From Aliikangiella maris (GTDB taxonomy: Bacteria > Pseudomonadota > Gammaproteobacteria > Enterobacterales > Kangiellaceae): 64,000 bases of DNA. How positions within the stretch are numbered: position 1 is the stretch's first letter; each line of letters starts with the position of its first letter. The stretch covers positions 16,458 to 80,457 of the forward strand of contig NZ_JBFDAH010000023.1 in the NCBI RefSeq assembly GCF_040719265.1, read 5' to 3'. The notes under the pieces are model-generated. The model saw only the letters and a program-made list of their open reading frames with translations, was not told the origin of the DNA and made no database searches. Positions 18,132 to 28,259 of this stretch are shown here, in pieces. The position numbers and the translations under genes were made by a program.

Positions 18132-18469
18132 ATTTATTTTAATGTTTTAGATGTATAAGAATGATTTAATAATCAACAGATTAGTCAACAAAAATTTTTA
18201 GCCCACATTAAGTGTAGTCAGTTTTAAACGTCTTTTCAGATAGAATTCAATGAAGAAAAAAAGTGTAATCGAAAGCCACAAGGGAACGATTACCGATAAC
18301 CATCTATCGATTAAATTTCATTTTGAGATTTAAATTAAATAAGATTTAAGTGTGCGGTCTATAAAGAGGAGACGGTATAGGCTGATAAAACCACAGAATA
18401 ATAGCAAAGCTTTAATAGCGATCAGACTCGCCATTAAAGCTTTGCAAAAATGTTATCTCAATACTTTAA
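18132..18469. other. Intergenic region upstream of the kinase with a long hairpin
   Basis: A 338-bp spacer between tpx and the histidine kinase gene, both on the minus strand. It should contain the kinase promoter. The one clear structure is the inverted repeat at 18404-18445. Confidence 0.6.
18404..18445 (-). terminator. Long hairpin downstream of tpx
   Basis: A 13-bp perfect inverted repeat (GCAAAGCTTTAAT / ATTAAAGCTTTGC) continues after one mismatch with GCGA/TCGC around a 6-nt loop. It lies 25 bp past the tpx stop. The T-tract is weak (TATTATT), so it may act as a terminator or as an mRNA-stabilising hairpin. Confidence 0.65.
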
Positions 18470-18973
18470 TTACTCACTAACTGTTGCTAATGCAGCATCA
18501 TAATCAGGCTCGTTAGTGACTTCATTAACCAGCTCACTATAAATGACTTCTTGATTTTCATTCAATACTAATACAGCCCTGGCATATAAGCCATCCAGTG
18601 GTCCACCTTTCATTTGAATCCCATAGCTTTCAGCTAAAGAACGATATCTGAAATCAGAGGTAGTGACTGCATTTTCAATGCCCTCAGCGCCGCAAAAGCG
18701 AGCAAATGCAAAAGGAAGGTCGAGCGAAGCAAACAATAAAACGGTATTATCAATATTAGCAACGGCTTCGTTAAACTTTTTCAACTGAGCTGCACAAACC
18801 GGCGTATCGATACTGGGAAAAATATTGAAGATGACTTTTTTGCCTGCCAACTCTGAAAGTGATATTTCAGACAAATCACTCTTAACCAATTTAAAATCAG
18901 GAGCCTTTTGACCAACTTCAGGAAAATTTCCAACTGTTTCAATTGGATTGTTTTTAAATGTTAAAGATGCCAT
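18470..18973 (-). CDS. tpx: Thiol peroxidase Tpx
   Basis: Atypical 2-Cys peroxiredoxin (167 aa, family about 168) that reduces lipid and other hydroperoxides with thioredoxin. The peroxidatic Cys60 lies in SIDTPVCAAQ and the resolving Cys94 in ARFCGAEG, as in E. coli Tpx. The start MASLTFKNNP is clear. Monocistronic, with its own hairpin downstream. Confidence 0.96.
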   Translation of the reverse strand: MASLTFKNNPIETVGNFPEVGQKAPDFKLVKSDLSEISLSELAGKKVIFNIFPSIDTPVCAAQLKKFNEAVANIDNTVLLFASLDLPFAFARFCGAEGIENAVTTSDFRYRSLAESYGIQMKGGPLDGLYARAVLVLNENQEVIYSELVNEVTNEPDYDAALATVSE

Positions 18974-19284
18974 AGATAAATTCCTTATTCAGTATTGAAT
19001 TGAAAGGGTTTGGTTTCAGACAGGTTAATATTGGCATGTTACTCGATGGTTAGTTAATCACTTTTAAAATAGGGTTAATGACAGCAACCCCAAAGCACCA
19101 AGCCCCATAAAACCCATCAATTATTCGATGCGCAAAATTCTATAGCAGATATTTGGCTTTTAATAGTTATCCGTCTTTTCTTTAGCAAAATATCTCTAAA
19201 TAGCTATAGCAAATAAATGATATTGCCTCCCACCTGTTGCTAAGTATCCCAAAGATAGAAATAGCCCAGTTAGCCAACTGTATT

Positions 19285-19950
19285 TCAGCTTTCGAGTCTA
19301 TAGCGTTGAAAGAAAAAACGACCATCGTTTTCTTGCTGAGTTTTAATAATACCAAGTTTAGCATTAAAAAATGGGGCGTCATAAACCAGCGTATGAAACT
19401 CACCATTTTCTCCACAAGGATCAACATTCTCTGGTAGAGATTGTACGAATTGGTGAGTATATTCCTGACCAAGATAACGGGTATTGCATTGCGAGCTGTC
19501 GACCGTACAAACAAATGCCTTTATTTGCTGTTCGATTATTTCCGATGCCAGTTTTTGTGGGCTGATACCCAGTAATGGAAAAACACATTGCCATCCGGCA
19601 GGCTCAATATAACTTTGACGATATTCAACAATACCGTTATAAAACATATCGCCAAAGGCCACTGCATCAAATGCGATAGGCGCCTTTTTCAAGGCTTCAA
19701 TTACTCGTTGTTGATAAGTTGGATTATCAGGAAATATTTTGGGTAGCGACTGAGTAATTAATGGCAAATTAATCTTTTGAGCTTGTGCCATTAAAATCGG
19801 CAACGGTGTTCCTTGAAAAGGCACATAATCGGTATAATAAGTAGTAAATAGCCCGACAACCTCATAATTTTCATCATTCAATAATTTCAGTAATGTCAGT
19901 GCTGAATCTTTTCCAGACGACCAACTAACAACGACTTTAACTTTATTCAA
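19285..19950 (-). CDS. Dph6-like ATP-pyrophosphatase (adenine nucleotide alpha-hydrolase fold)
   Basis: A 221-aa PP-loop protein. The N-terminal SWSSGKDSAL is the PP-loop that binds ATP, and YDAVAFGDMF-like and VDPCGENGEFHT motifs are typical of the diphthine-ammonia-ligase family. Bacteria lack diphthamide, so the real substrate of bacterial members is unknown; amidation or B12-related roles have been proposed for relatives. Convergent or overlapping partners are absent; the acyl-CoA ligase gene starts divergently about 210 bp away. Confidence 0.85.
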   Translation of the reverse strand: MNKVKVVVSWSSGKDSALTLLKLLNDENYEVVGLFTTYYTDYVPFQGTPLPILMAQAQKINLPLITQSLPKIFPDNPTYQQRVIEALKKAPIAFDAVAFGDMFYNGIVEYRQSYIEPAGWQCVFPLLGISPQKLASEIIEQQIKAFVCTVDSSQCNTRYLGQEYTHQFVQSLPENVDPCGENGEFHTLVYDAPFFNAKLGIIKTQQENDGRFFFQRYRLES

Positions 19951-20160
19951 ATTAAATTTACCTTATTCAAATTAATCTCATCTTTTTTGGCAAAATAACG
20001 GCAGAAAAAGTGAAACACCCCTGATTTAACCATTAAACGTCAATAACTGTATGTAAATGTGGCAGTGATTTTACTAATCCAAAACTGACGAAAGCTGTTA
20101 AGTCAGTTAAAATACCCTATTTAATATTCAGGCTGCCCTCGGCAGCTAAAAAATGTCATC

Positions 20161-21813
20161 GTGATTATGCCGCAATTATTCCACCATTTACTAACACAGT
20201 CTGCTTTAAAAACGCCATCGGCGGTAGCGCTTCAGCATAAAGAACAAGCATTATCTTATCTTGATGTTAACCAGCAGGCGCATTTATTGGCAGCTCAACT
20301 GCAAAATAGTGGATTAACCCCTAATGCCCGCGTTGCTGTTTATTTGCCCAAACAATTTGAATCAGTCATCAGTTACTTTGCAATCTCATTAGCAGGAGGA
20401 GCATTTGTTCCAGTTAACCCTTTATTAAAAAGTAAACAGGTACACTATGTGTTAACTGACTGCCAAGTGAATATTCTCATTACTTCACTGAGCCGCTACC
20501 AACAATTAACCCACGCTCAAACACTGCCGAGCACTGTCACCAGTGTTATCTTAACTGACTGCCCCCCCGATAAAACACCGGCAAACTGTCTTAACTGGCA
20601 AACTATCAACAAAACAGCAGAGTCAAAAGAAGACTTAGATTCAACAACAAACTTAAATGCGTACATGGCACAATTAGCAACCATTCAAGCCAAGCTGCCC
20701 AGTCGCATCAGCCGTGATATGGCTGCGATTCTTTATACATCGGGCAGTACCGGCAACCCGAAAGGCGTTGTTATTTCACATCAAAATCTGCTAGCAGGCG
20801 CGCGTAGTGTCTCTCAATATCTGCATAATACTGCAAGTGATAATCTACTGGCAGTTCTGCCGTTTAGTTTTGATTATGGACTGTCACAGTTAACTACTGC
20901 ATTTTTGGTCGGAGGCTGCGTAACCTTGATGGAATATCTCCTACCCAGAGATGTCATTCGCGCGGTTGCTCGCTACAAAATAACGGGATTAGCAGCAGTA
21001 CCGCCACTTTGGTTACAACTTGTCGAGCTTGACTGGCCAGACTCTGTACACCAACATTTGCGCTACTTTACCAATTCAGGGGGCGCGATGCCGCAAACAA
21101 CGTTAAAGAAGTTAATGCAAAAACTGCCCAAAACCAGCCCCTTTTTAATGTATGGTTTAACCGAGGCATTTCGCAGCACCTATCTTGAGCCCACACAAAT
21201 TGAAAATCGCCCCGGTTCTATTGGCAAAGCGATTCCCGATGCCGAGATTCTGGTTATCAATCAACACGGCCAACCATGTCAACCAGGCGAGGAAGGTGAG
21301 CTGGTACATCGTGGTCCACATGTCGCTATGGGTTATTGGGATTCCCCCGAAAAAACTGCCATTCGCTTTAAACCGCTGCCACAAACACTCAGTCTGGGGT
21401 TAGTTCCAGAGATAGCCGTCTGGTCAGGTGACACGGTAGTCAAAGATGAAGAAGGCTATTTATACTTTGTCGGACGCCGTGATGATATGATCAAATCATC
21501 AGGCTATCGCATTAGCCCTTCAGAAATTGAAGAATGCATTTATCAATTTCCAGGCATTGCAGAAGTCGCTGCAATTGGCATCGCCCACCCTCGTCTTGGG
21601 CAAGCGGTGGTCGTTGTGGTGGTTAGCGAAAGTTCTCAGCAATTGGTACAACAAGACTTGTTAAAATACTGTCAAAAAGAGCTGCCTAACTTTATGCATC
21701 CGCAAGCTATCTTTGAGCAAACACAATTGCCGCGAAACCCCAACGGTAAAATAAATCGTCAGCAACTGATGACAGAGTATGCCGACGTTTTTCAATCGAG
21801 CGGAGAAAATTAA
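20161..21813 (+). CDS. Acyl-CoA ligase (AMP-forming), exosortase A system-associated type
   Basis: A 550-aa member of the ANL superfamily. The P-loop LYTSGSTGNPKGVV is near residues 190-205, then YGLTEAF, the GDTVVKDEEGYLYFVGRRDD hinge region, and the catalytic Lys in NPNGKINR near the C-terminus. Gene order with the next PLP decarboxylase matches a pair found in exosortase-A/PEP-CTERM exopolysaccharide clusters. It starts at GTG 20161, or ATG 20167 two codons later. The substrate is probably an amino acid or acyl group; a carrier-protein domain is not fused. Confidence 0.85.
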   Translation: MIMPQLFHHLLTQSALKTPSAVALQHKEQALSYLDVNQQAHLLAAQLQNSGLTPNARVAVYLPKQFESVISYFAISLAGGAFVPVNPLLKSKQVHYVLTDCQVNILITSLSRYQQLTHAQTLPSTVTSVILTDCPPDKTPANCLNWQTINKTAESKEDLDSTTNLNAYMAQLATIQAKLPSRISRDMAAILYTSGSTGNPKGVVISHQNLLAGARSVSQYLHNTASDNLLAVLPFSFDYGLSQLTTAFLVGGCVTLMEYLLPRDVIRAVARYKITGLAAVPPLWLQLVELDWPDSVHQHLRYFTNSGGAMPQTTLKKLMQKLPKTSPFLMYGLTEAFRSTYLEPTQIENRPGSIGKAIPDAEILVINQHGQPCQPGEEGELVHRGPHVAMGYWDSPEKTAIRFKPLPQTLSLGLVPEIAVWSGDTVVKDEEGYLYFVGRRDDMIKSSGYRISPSEIEECIYQFPGIAEVAAIGIAHPRLGQAVVVVVVSESSQQLVQQDLLKYCQKELPNFMHPQAIFEQTQLPRNPNGKINRQQLMTEYADVFQSSGEN

Positions 21814-21853
21814 GTTGAACTTAACCACAAAAGCCAAACCCCAACACGCCCCA

Positions 21854-23134
21854 ATGGATCAGTTTAAGGTTCACAATAATTGGCTAATGGTCAATGGTGT
21901 TTCACTGGAGCGAGTCAAACTTCGCGCTGGACAAACACCATTTTATGCTTATGATCGAAGTGTTATTTCACATAAAATAGCGCAACTTCGCCAATATATG
22001 CCGCAATCGCTTAAGTTACATTACGCCATGAAGGCAAATCCAATGCCGGCGGTTGTCAGTTTTTTAAACAGTCAGGTAGACGGTATTGATGTTGCCAGCG
22101 GTAATGAGCTCTTAGTCGCACTCAATAGCGGCATTGCAGGTCATCAAATCAGTTTTGCAGGGCCAGGTAAACAATCTCAAGAACTCACCATGGCGATTGC
22201 CTCTTCAGTTACCATTAATGTTGAGTCGTTCAACGAACTATCGAACATTGCCCGCATCAGTGATGCCACAGGCATTTCTGCCAAAGTCGCCGTCAGAGTG
22301 AATCCCGATTTTGAATTAAAATCATCGGGTATGAAAATGGGCGGCGGCCCGCAGCAATTTGGAATCGATGCAGAACAAGTCCCTAAAGCCCTTTTGCAAA
22401 TAGAAGCGCTGGGACTTGATTATCAGGGTTTGCATATTTTTTCAGGCTCACAAAATCTGAATCAACATGCCATCATGCAAACTCATCGGCAAATATTTGA
22501 GTTAGCCAGTAGATTACAACGTTCAACTAACCTTGAATTACTCACGCTCAATATTGGCGGCGGCTTAGGGATCCCTTATTTTCCGGGTGAAATGCCATTA
22601 GACATTGCGCCCATAGGTCAAGCCCTCGCCGAGTTAATTGACAACTTGCAAGCTGCTCATCCCAACGTTGAAGTCGCGATGGAACTCGGGCGTTATATTG
22701 TGGGAGAGGCGGGAATTTATGTGTGTGAAGTTGTGGACATAAAAGAAAGTCGCGGCACAAGATTTGCGATTGTTAACGGCGGTCTACATCACCACCTTTC
22801 GGCATCAGGCAATTTTGGACAGGTTATACGCAAAAATTACCCGGTAGCTATTGGCAATAAAATGATTTCAAAAAAACAGAGTAGTGATATAGCACAAAAT
22901 AATACACGGTTGGATCAATCAGTCTCTCAAGAAAAAGTATCAGCCGAGCAACTGTACCCTGTTCAAATTGTTGGTCCACTATGTACGCCACTCGATCTGC
23001 TAGCGGATAAATATGAATTACCAGCTGTTGAAATAGGTGACTTGGTTGTTGTTTATCAGTCTGGCGCTTATGGTTTTACCGCAAGCCCTCGAGATTTTCT
23101 GAGTCATCCGCAACCAGTGGAATTGTTAATTTAA
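21854..23134 (+). CDS. PLP-dependent decarboxylase, exosortase A system-associated type
   Basis: A 426-aa fold-III PLP decarboxylase of the LysA/ornithine-decarboxylase group. The PLP lysine is K60 in LHYAMKANPMP. Other motifs are FAGPGKQS, HIFSGSQN, the glycine-rich phosphate loop NIGGGLGIPYFPGE, ELGRYIVGEAG and the late VGPLCTPLD. I chose ATG 21854 (MDQFKVHNNW); longer starts overlap the ligase gene. It likely supplies an amine to the product activated by the upstream ligase. The two genes are adjacent and co-directional. Confidence 0.87.
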   Translation: MDQFKVHNNWLMVNGVSLERVKLRAGQTPFYAYDRSVISHKIAQLRQYMPQSLKLHYAMKANPMPAVVSFLNSQVDGIDVASGNELLVALNSGIAGHQISFAGPGKQSQELTMAIASSVTINVESFNELSNIARISDATGISAKVAVRVNPDFELKSSGMKMGGGPQQFGIDAEQVPKALLQIEALGLDYQGLHIFSGSQNLNQHAIMQTHRQIFELASRLQRSTNLELLTLNIGGGLGIPYFPGEMPLDIAPIGQALAELIDNLQAAHPNVEVAMELGRYIVGEAGIYVCEVVDIKESRGTRFAIVNGGLHHHLSASGNFGQVIRKNYPVAIGNKMISKKQSSDIAQNNTRLDQSVSQEKVSAEQLYPVQIVGPLCTPLDLLADKYELPAVEIGDLVVVYQSGAYGFTASPRDFLSHPQPVELLI

Positions 23135-23442
23135 CGGCCAATTCGCAACAAAAAGGCTATTGTTCGGTCATATTAGTTACCGATAATGACAAGATACTGA
23201 CAGCATCTTTATTACGTTTAATATTTTTTTAGCTTTGCACCAAATAAATTATTACAATAAAGCTTAGGAATTGAAGTTTTTTAGTTTCAAATCAAAATAT
23301 TTTCATGTTTAATCAATTCGATATTCATTTAGCGAAACCCTTAAACAATGACTCAAATAAATTGAGATGATTTCACTACTAAACGATTACCGTTGATCGA
23401 TACCGATTTAACTAATCACAAAATAAATCAATTGAGTGACTT
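23135..23442. other. Intergenic region upstream of plsB
   Basis: A 308-bp AT-rich spacer that probably holds the plsB promoter. I see no ORF, strong hairpin or repeat. Confidence 0.6.
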
Positions 23443-25920
23443 ATGTTTCTTAATCAGTTGTACCAAAAACTTGTCTCATTACCACTAAAGTTTTTAGTCA
23501 GTAGTAAAATCATACCTGACAATCCTATCGATGAGTTAGCCATTGACACTCAGTCACCCATTTATTATGTATTACAGCGTCGCTCTACTAGCAGTTTTTT
23601 AATGCTGCAGCAGGCAGCCAAAAAACTCAACTTGCCCACCCCGCAAATTATGCCTCGAAATACCGAAAAAATAGAAAATGGCACCGTATTTTTTCTGCAA
23701 AGTAAAGCGATGTTTGGTTTAGGTGGCAAACCGGTTAAAAAATATCAACAACTTTTAGAAAAACTGATTCATGAGCAACAACATCAGCATGATGTGAATC
23801 ATCAATTAATTCCCGTATCAATTTACTGGGGTAGAAACCCAGGGAAAGAAAAATCGCTATTACGATTACTGTTCACTGATACCGAAAGCGCGACCGTGTT
23901 ACGTAAGTTTTTTCTATTTTTATTCCAAGGTCGAAATTCATTTGTACGAATTGCCAAACCAGTTAATCTGCAAACACTTACCAACAATACCAACAGCAAT
24001 CAATCAACCGCTACCAAATTAACGCGAACCTTGCGGGTACATTTTCAACGATATAGAAGGGCGGCAATGGGACCACTGCTCACAGAGCGCCGCCATGTTA
24101 TTTCAAGTATTGTTAACAGTGATATAGTCAAGAATGCCATTGAACGAGAAGCCAGAGCTAAAAATACGCCCGCAACAAAAGTAAAGTTGCGTGCAGAAAA
24201 ATATGCTAAAGAAATTGCCTCGGATTATTCTTACAAAATGATTCGTATTTCGGAGTCACTATTAACGCATTTCTGGAATAAAATTTATGATGGTGTTGAA
24301 GTTCACAATGCCGAAATGGTCAGGCAGTTAGCCGCCACCCATGAAGTGATTTATCTTCCCTGCCATCGCAGTCATATCGATTATTTATTATTATCTTACA
24401 CACTTTACCATGAAGGTTTGGTTCCACCGCATATTGCCGCAGGCATTAACCTGAATTTTTGGCCAATAGGTCCAATTTTAAGGCGTTGCGGTGCATTTTT
24501 TCTACGCCGTAGTTTTGGTGGAAATAAACTTTATACAGCAGTATTTAATGAATATATTTTTCAATTAATGGATCGCAACACGCCTATAAAATTTTTTCCT
24601 GAAGGTGGGCGCAGCCGAACCGGTCGATTGCTCCATCCTAAAACAGGGTTACTTGCAATGAGTGTGCAAGCCTGTTTAAGAGGACTACGTAAACCTGTCG
24701 CTATTATTCCTGTGTATATTGGTTATGAGCGAATCTTTGAAGGCAAAAGTTATTTACGAGAACTACGCGGCGGAGAAAAACAGAAAGAATCCTTTGGTCA
24801 ATTACTCAGTATTCGCAAAACCATCAAAAAATCCTTTGGTAAAGTTTATTTGAATTTTGCCACGCCAGTGATACTCAATGAGTACCTCGATGAAAAACGA
24901 CCTGATTGGCACAAACATAAAGGCGAAGTAAATGCAAAACCTGGTTGGCTCACGCCAGAAGTAACCTGTCTTGCTAATGAGCTTTTAGAAAGAATCAATG
25001 CATCAGCAACGCTTTGTTCTGTAAACCTAGTGGCATTAATATTATTATCAACCGAGCGTATTGCTATTGATAAAAAAGAGCTGGAAAACCAGTTAGAGCT
25101 GCTATTATTTTTGGGTAACAAAGCACGTTATAGCAAACAAACATTACTTCCCAAAGAATCGCCTGCACAATTAATTAATCGCGCGCAAAAAGCCGGTATT
25201 ATTTATCCGGTTAAAAATCCCATGGGTGAAATCGTTTCAACCGATGAAAAAACGGCAATTTTATTGACTTATTATCGCAATAATATCTTGCACTTGTTTA
25301 TCACACCAGCACTTATTGCCAGTCATTTTTTAAATCAACAAACCATTCACCAAAAGCATTTAGTTGAAAACTTGCAGTTGTTATATCCTTTTTTGAAAAA
25401 AGAACTATTTTTACACTGGAATGATTTGGGCTTTAAAGCGCATATTGAACAACATATTGAAGCTATGATCGATTGCGGATTACTACTGCGTCAAGACGAA
25501 CAGATCATTAAGGCTAATAATAACCAAACTGAGTTTACTAAATTACTGAATCTCGCTGAAATAGCCAGTCCAACGCTTCTACGCTATGGTATTATTTTGA
25601 CTTTGCTATCGACCCATGCTGGCAAAGGCAATATTCAGCGTCAGGTTTTGGAAAGTCGCAGCCAACAATTAGCACAAAGAATTGCGGGGTTATACAGTTT
25701 AAATGCCCCCGAAGCATTTGATAAATCATTGTTTCGTAATATGGTAAGCGTATTAAAAGACAATGATTTAATTCAAGTAGAAGATAACAACAGTTTTAGT
25801 GTCAGCGGCGATTTAAATCAGTTACACCATTTAATACTCAACAATATTAATATTCATGCAAGACAAATGCTTCAAAAAACAGCTAATTGGGCTGATCAAT
25901 TTTGGGAGAGCAATCATTAA
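23443..25920 (+). CDS. plsB: Glycerol-3-phosphate 1-O-acyltransferase PlsB
   Basis: An 825-aa inner-membrane-associated enzyme that acylates sn-glycerol-3-phosphate, the first step of phospholipid synthesis (E. coli PlsB is 807 aa). Acyltransferase block I HRSHIDYLLLS is near residues 307-318, block II GAFFLRRSFGG near 350, block III FFPEGGRSRTGR near 385 and block IV VAIIPVYIGYE follows. The start is ATG 23443 (MFLNQLYQKL). Monocistronic, with a terminator-like hairpin just after the stop. Confidence 0.97.
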   Translation: MFLNQLYQKLVSLPLKFLVSSKIIPDNPIDELAIDTQSPIYYVLQRRSTSSFLMLQQAAKKLNLPTPQIMPRNTEKIENGTVFFLQSKAMFGLGGKPVKKYQQLLEKLIHEQQHQHDVNHQLIPVSIYWGRNPGKEKSLLRLLFTDTESATVLRKFFLFLFQGRNSFVRIAKPVNLQTLTNNTNSNQSTATKLTRTLRVHFQRYRRAAMGPLLTERRHVISSIVNSDIVKNAIEREARAKNTPATKVKLRAEKYAKEIASDYSYKMIRISESLLTHFWNKIYDGVEVHNAEMVRQLAATHEVIYLPCHRSHIDYLLLSYTLYHEGLVPPHIAAGINLNFWPIGPILRRCGAFFLRRSFGGNKLYTAVFNEYIFQLMDRNTPIKFFPEGGRSRTGRLLHPKTGLLAMSVQACLRGLRKPVAIIPVYIGYERIFEGKSYLRELRGGEKQKESFGQLLSIRKTIKKSFGKVYLNFATPVILNEYLDEKRPDWHKHKGEVNAKPGWLTPEVTCLANELLERINASATLCSVNLVALILLSTERIAIDKKELENQLELLLFLGNKARYSKQTLLPKESPAQLINRAQKAGIIYPVKNPMGEIVSTDEKTAILLTYYRNNILHLFITPALIASHFLNQQTIHQKHLVENLQLLYPFLKKELFLHWNDLGFKAHIEQHIEAMIDCGLLLRQDEQIIKANNNQTEFTKLLNLAEIASPTLLRYGIILTLLSTHAGKGNIQRQVLESRSQQLAQRIAGLYSLNAPEAFDKSLFRNMVSVLKDNDLIQVEDNNSFSVSGDLNQLHHLILNNINIHARQMLQKTANWADQFWESNH

Positions 25921-25925
25921 AATCG

Positions 25926-25950
25926 AATCAATTTTTATCGATTGATTTTC
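25926..25950 (+). terminator. Terminator-like hairpin of plsB
   Basis: Inverted repeat AATCAAT / ATTGATT with an 8-nt loop, ending in TTTTC, 6 bp after the plsB stop. Confidence 0.55.
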
Positions 25951-25984
25951 ACTTTGCCATTGCCTCAAAGATAGAAGACAATGA

Positions 25985-26233
25985 CTAGTTTTTAGTTTGA
26001 GTGCTAAGTGATAACAATAAGATAGCATTATCAAGCGCAGCCCCCATACTGATCCCTGGTTTGCGCTGAAACTCTTCACTTACCAATCGTTTTGCTTTGG
26101 CAATATTGCCTCGACAGAGCTTGATTAACTGACTTTTCTTTTTGAAAAATTGATCTTGTTTTTCCGTTTTATAAACATGCCAATAACCCAATACAGTCAG
26201 TAAAAAGAAAAACAGCATAAGGTAAATCTGCAT
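25985..26233 (-). CDS. Small membrane-anchored hypothetical protein
   Basis: An 82-aa protein from ATG 26233 (MQIYLMLFFFLLTVLGYW), with CAGGAG 8 nt upstream. One N-terminal TM helix is followed by a basic region (KKKSQLIKLCRGNIAKAKRL) and a short hydrophobic C-terminal helix. I recognise no family. It is convergent with plsB and lies downstream of the TRAP binding-protein gene on the same strand. Confidence 0.65.
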   Translation of the reverse strand: MQIYLMLFFFLLTVLGYWHVYKTEKQDQFFKKKSQLIKLCRGNIAKAKRLVSEEFQRKPGISMGAALDNAILLLSLSTQTKN

Positions 26234-26310
26234 AACCGTCTCCTGATAGTTAAATGATTGCTTAGCTTTTATCGTACTATTAGTTTGTCGATGCAATATT
26301 CATGATTTGG

Positions 26311-27393
26311 CTAAAATCCTTGTTTCATCGTTTTCCAGACTTTTGATTTATTTTTAAAGTTTAAATAAGAATCATAAATTCGACGTGAAAGCTCATTCGC
26401 CTGCGCTTGTTCCTCAACCAGTTTTTCTGAGATTTGCTCTAAATGATCCAGTACAGCTTGCGGTAAACGTTTGACTTGCACACCATGTTTTTCTACCAAA
26501 GTTTTTAGTGCATCAGAATTTTTTTCAGTAAACTCAGCCAGAATATCTTCATTAGCAATCAAACAGGCTGACTTGACAATTTGTTGCAAATCTTCAGGGA
26601 GTGCCGCGTAAGCTTGCTGATTAATTAATGCTTCTAGCGTCGTGCCTGGTTCTTGCCAGCCCGGGTAATAATAGTATTTTGCTGCTTTATAAAAACCAAA
26701 AGCAAGATCATTATAAGGACCAACAAATTCAGCAGCATCAATGCGTCCCATTTCAAGCGCCGAAAAAATTTCACCGCCAGCAATTAATTCAGGATTTCCT
26801 CCAGCTCGCTTAAGCACCTCTCCCCCCAACCCAGGGATCCGCATTTTTAGTCCTTTTAAATCTTCAATGCTGTTAATTTCTTTATTAAACCAGCCAGCCA
26901 TTTGCATATCGGAATTGCCCGCTGGCATAGGGATCAGGTTAAAAGGCGCATAAAGCTCCTGCCATAATTGCAAACCACCACCTTTGAGTAGCCAACCATT
27001 CATTTCCTGTGAATTTAAGCCAAAAGGTACTGAGCTAAAAAATGATGCAGCAGGCAATTTACCTTTCCAATAATACGATGCACCGTGTCCCATTTCGACA
27101 CTGCCTGATGAAACCGCGTCAAACACTTGTAGTGGAGGAACCAACTCACCAGCACCGTATACTTTAACTTTTAATCGGCCATTACTTAATTTGCCAATCA
27201 GTTCAGCTAAATGCTCGGCTCCAGTACCAAGACCTTGAAAGCCTGGTGGCCAAGTGGTAACCATATTCCACTCGATAACCTTTTCAGGTTGACTCGTATT
27301 ACCCTCGATACGGTTATCACAATCTTGTTTTTGGCCGCACGCCGCCAATAAACCCGCACTACCCGCAACGGCAACAAACTGCCTTCTTTTCAT
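26311..27393 (-). CDS. TRAP transporter solute-binding protein (DctP/TakP type)
   Basis: A 360-aa periplasmic binding protein. The start MKRRQFVAVAGSAGLLAACG at 27393 resembles a Tat-type signal and also contains a lipobox (LLAAC), so it may be a lipoprotein. Downstream motifs WPPGFQGLGTGAEHLAEL, VYGAGELVPPLQVFDAV and GRIDAAEFVGPYND fit TakP/mannitol-chloroaromatic TRAP binding proteins that carry 2-oxo acids or similar. No DctQ or DctM membrane genes are adjacent, so it must pair with components elsewhere. Confidence 0.88.
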   Translation of the reverse strand: MKRRQFVAVAGSAGLLAACGQKQDCDNRIEGNTSQPEKVIEWNMVTTWPPGFQGLGTGAEHLAELIGKLSNGRLKVKVYGAGELVPPLQVFDAVSSGSVEMGHGASYYWKGKLPAASFFSSVPFGLNSQEMNGWLLKGGGLQLWQELYAPFNLIPMPAGNSDMQMAGWFNKEINSIEDLKGLKMRIPGLGGEVLKRAGGNPELIAGGEIFSALEMGRIDAAEFVGPYNDLAFGFYKAAKYYYYPGWQEPGTTLEALINQQAYAALPEDLQQIVKSACLIANEDILAEFTEKNSDALKTLVEKHGVQVKRLPQAVLDHLEQISEKLVEEQAQANELSRRIYDSYLNFKNKSKVWKTMKQGF

Positions 27394-27508
27394 TTTTTTA
27401 TCTCCAAACAGATATTTTATACGCTTTATCGCTATAACATTCTGGATCACATACAGGAACATCATTTTCAGACTTACATCACCAGCTGTCTGAAGATAAA
27501 AGTCAGGA

Positions 27509-28102
27509 TTATTTTAAATGCTTACCGCCATCCCAACCACCTTTTGCCAATACCCGTTTAGCCATTTCAACAGGTGATGTTTCCAAATCCGTCGCCATCG
27601 AATCATTCCAGCGATTTAAAAATCCATATAAACAAACAGCTCCTAAAATTTCAACAATTTGCATGTCTGTCCAGTATTGACGCATTTGCGTCATCAACTC
27701 TTCTGTCACGCCATTCGGCACCGACCCCGCAGCCAGCGCGTAGTCTAACGCAACTCGCTCAGCTTCTGAATAGAGTGGACTAGTTTTGTATTCCCATATA
27801 GCATCTAATTTTTCTTGAGAAACACCGTGAATATTGGCAGCAACCAGTGAGTGCGCTTCGCAATACTGACAGCCAGCAGCCCGACTGCAAAAATGCGCTA
27901 TCAATCGCATAAAACCCAAGTCTACCTCACCCTCAAGGGACATCACGGCTTTAGTTAGTACGCCAAAAGCTTTAACCATTTCAGGTTTTCGCTGCATGGT
28001 GAGCAAGCTATTAGGAACAAACCCCAGTATTTTTTCAAAAATGGCAAAGTCTTCTGCCAGTTCAGGTGTTGCAGATTTAGCTAACGGCTGCATATGTGCC
28101 AT
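27509..28102 (-). CDS. Carboxymuconolactone decarboxylase/AhpD-family protein
   Basis: A 197-aa alkylhydroperoxidase-like protein. The AhpD motif is C78-Q-Y-C81-E-A-H84, the redox CxxC plus His used for peroxide reduction. The flanking pattern (FMRLIAHFCSRAAG) is typical of uncharacterised peroxidase-related CMD proteins. Start at ATG 28102, MAHMQPLAKS. It is followed by the TRAP binding-protein gene and preceded by sseA, all on one strand but with clear spacers. Confidence 0.88.
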   Translation of the reverse strand: MAHMQPLAKSATPELAEDFAIFEKILGFVPNSLLTMQRKPEMVKAFGVLTKAVMSLEGEVDLGFMRLIAHFCSRAAGCQYCEAHSLVAANIHGVSQEKLDAIWEYKTSPLYSEAERVALDYALAAGSVPNGVTEELMTQMRQYWTDMQIVEILGAVCLYGFLNRWNDSMATDLETSPVEMAKRVLAKGGWDGGKHLK

Positions 28103-28259
28103 AAGAGAGACTCCAATTGAATAAAGTAAATTGTTTAGTAAAATAGGTAACCGGGCAATATTTTATTGCAAATGCAACATATATCAAGTTAATTATTTTA
28201 TCTATCGCGTTTAATTTTTAATCTTCAATTTTGTCAGTATTGCAAGTACTCAGGCACTA

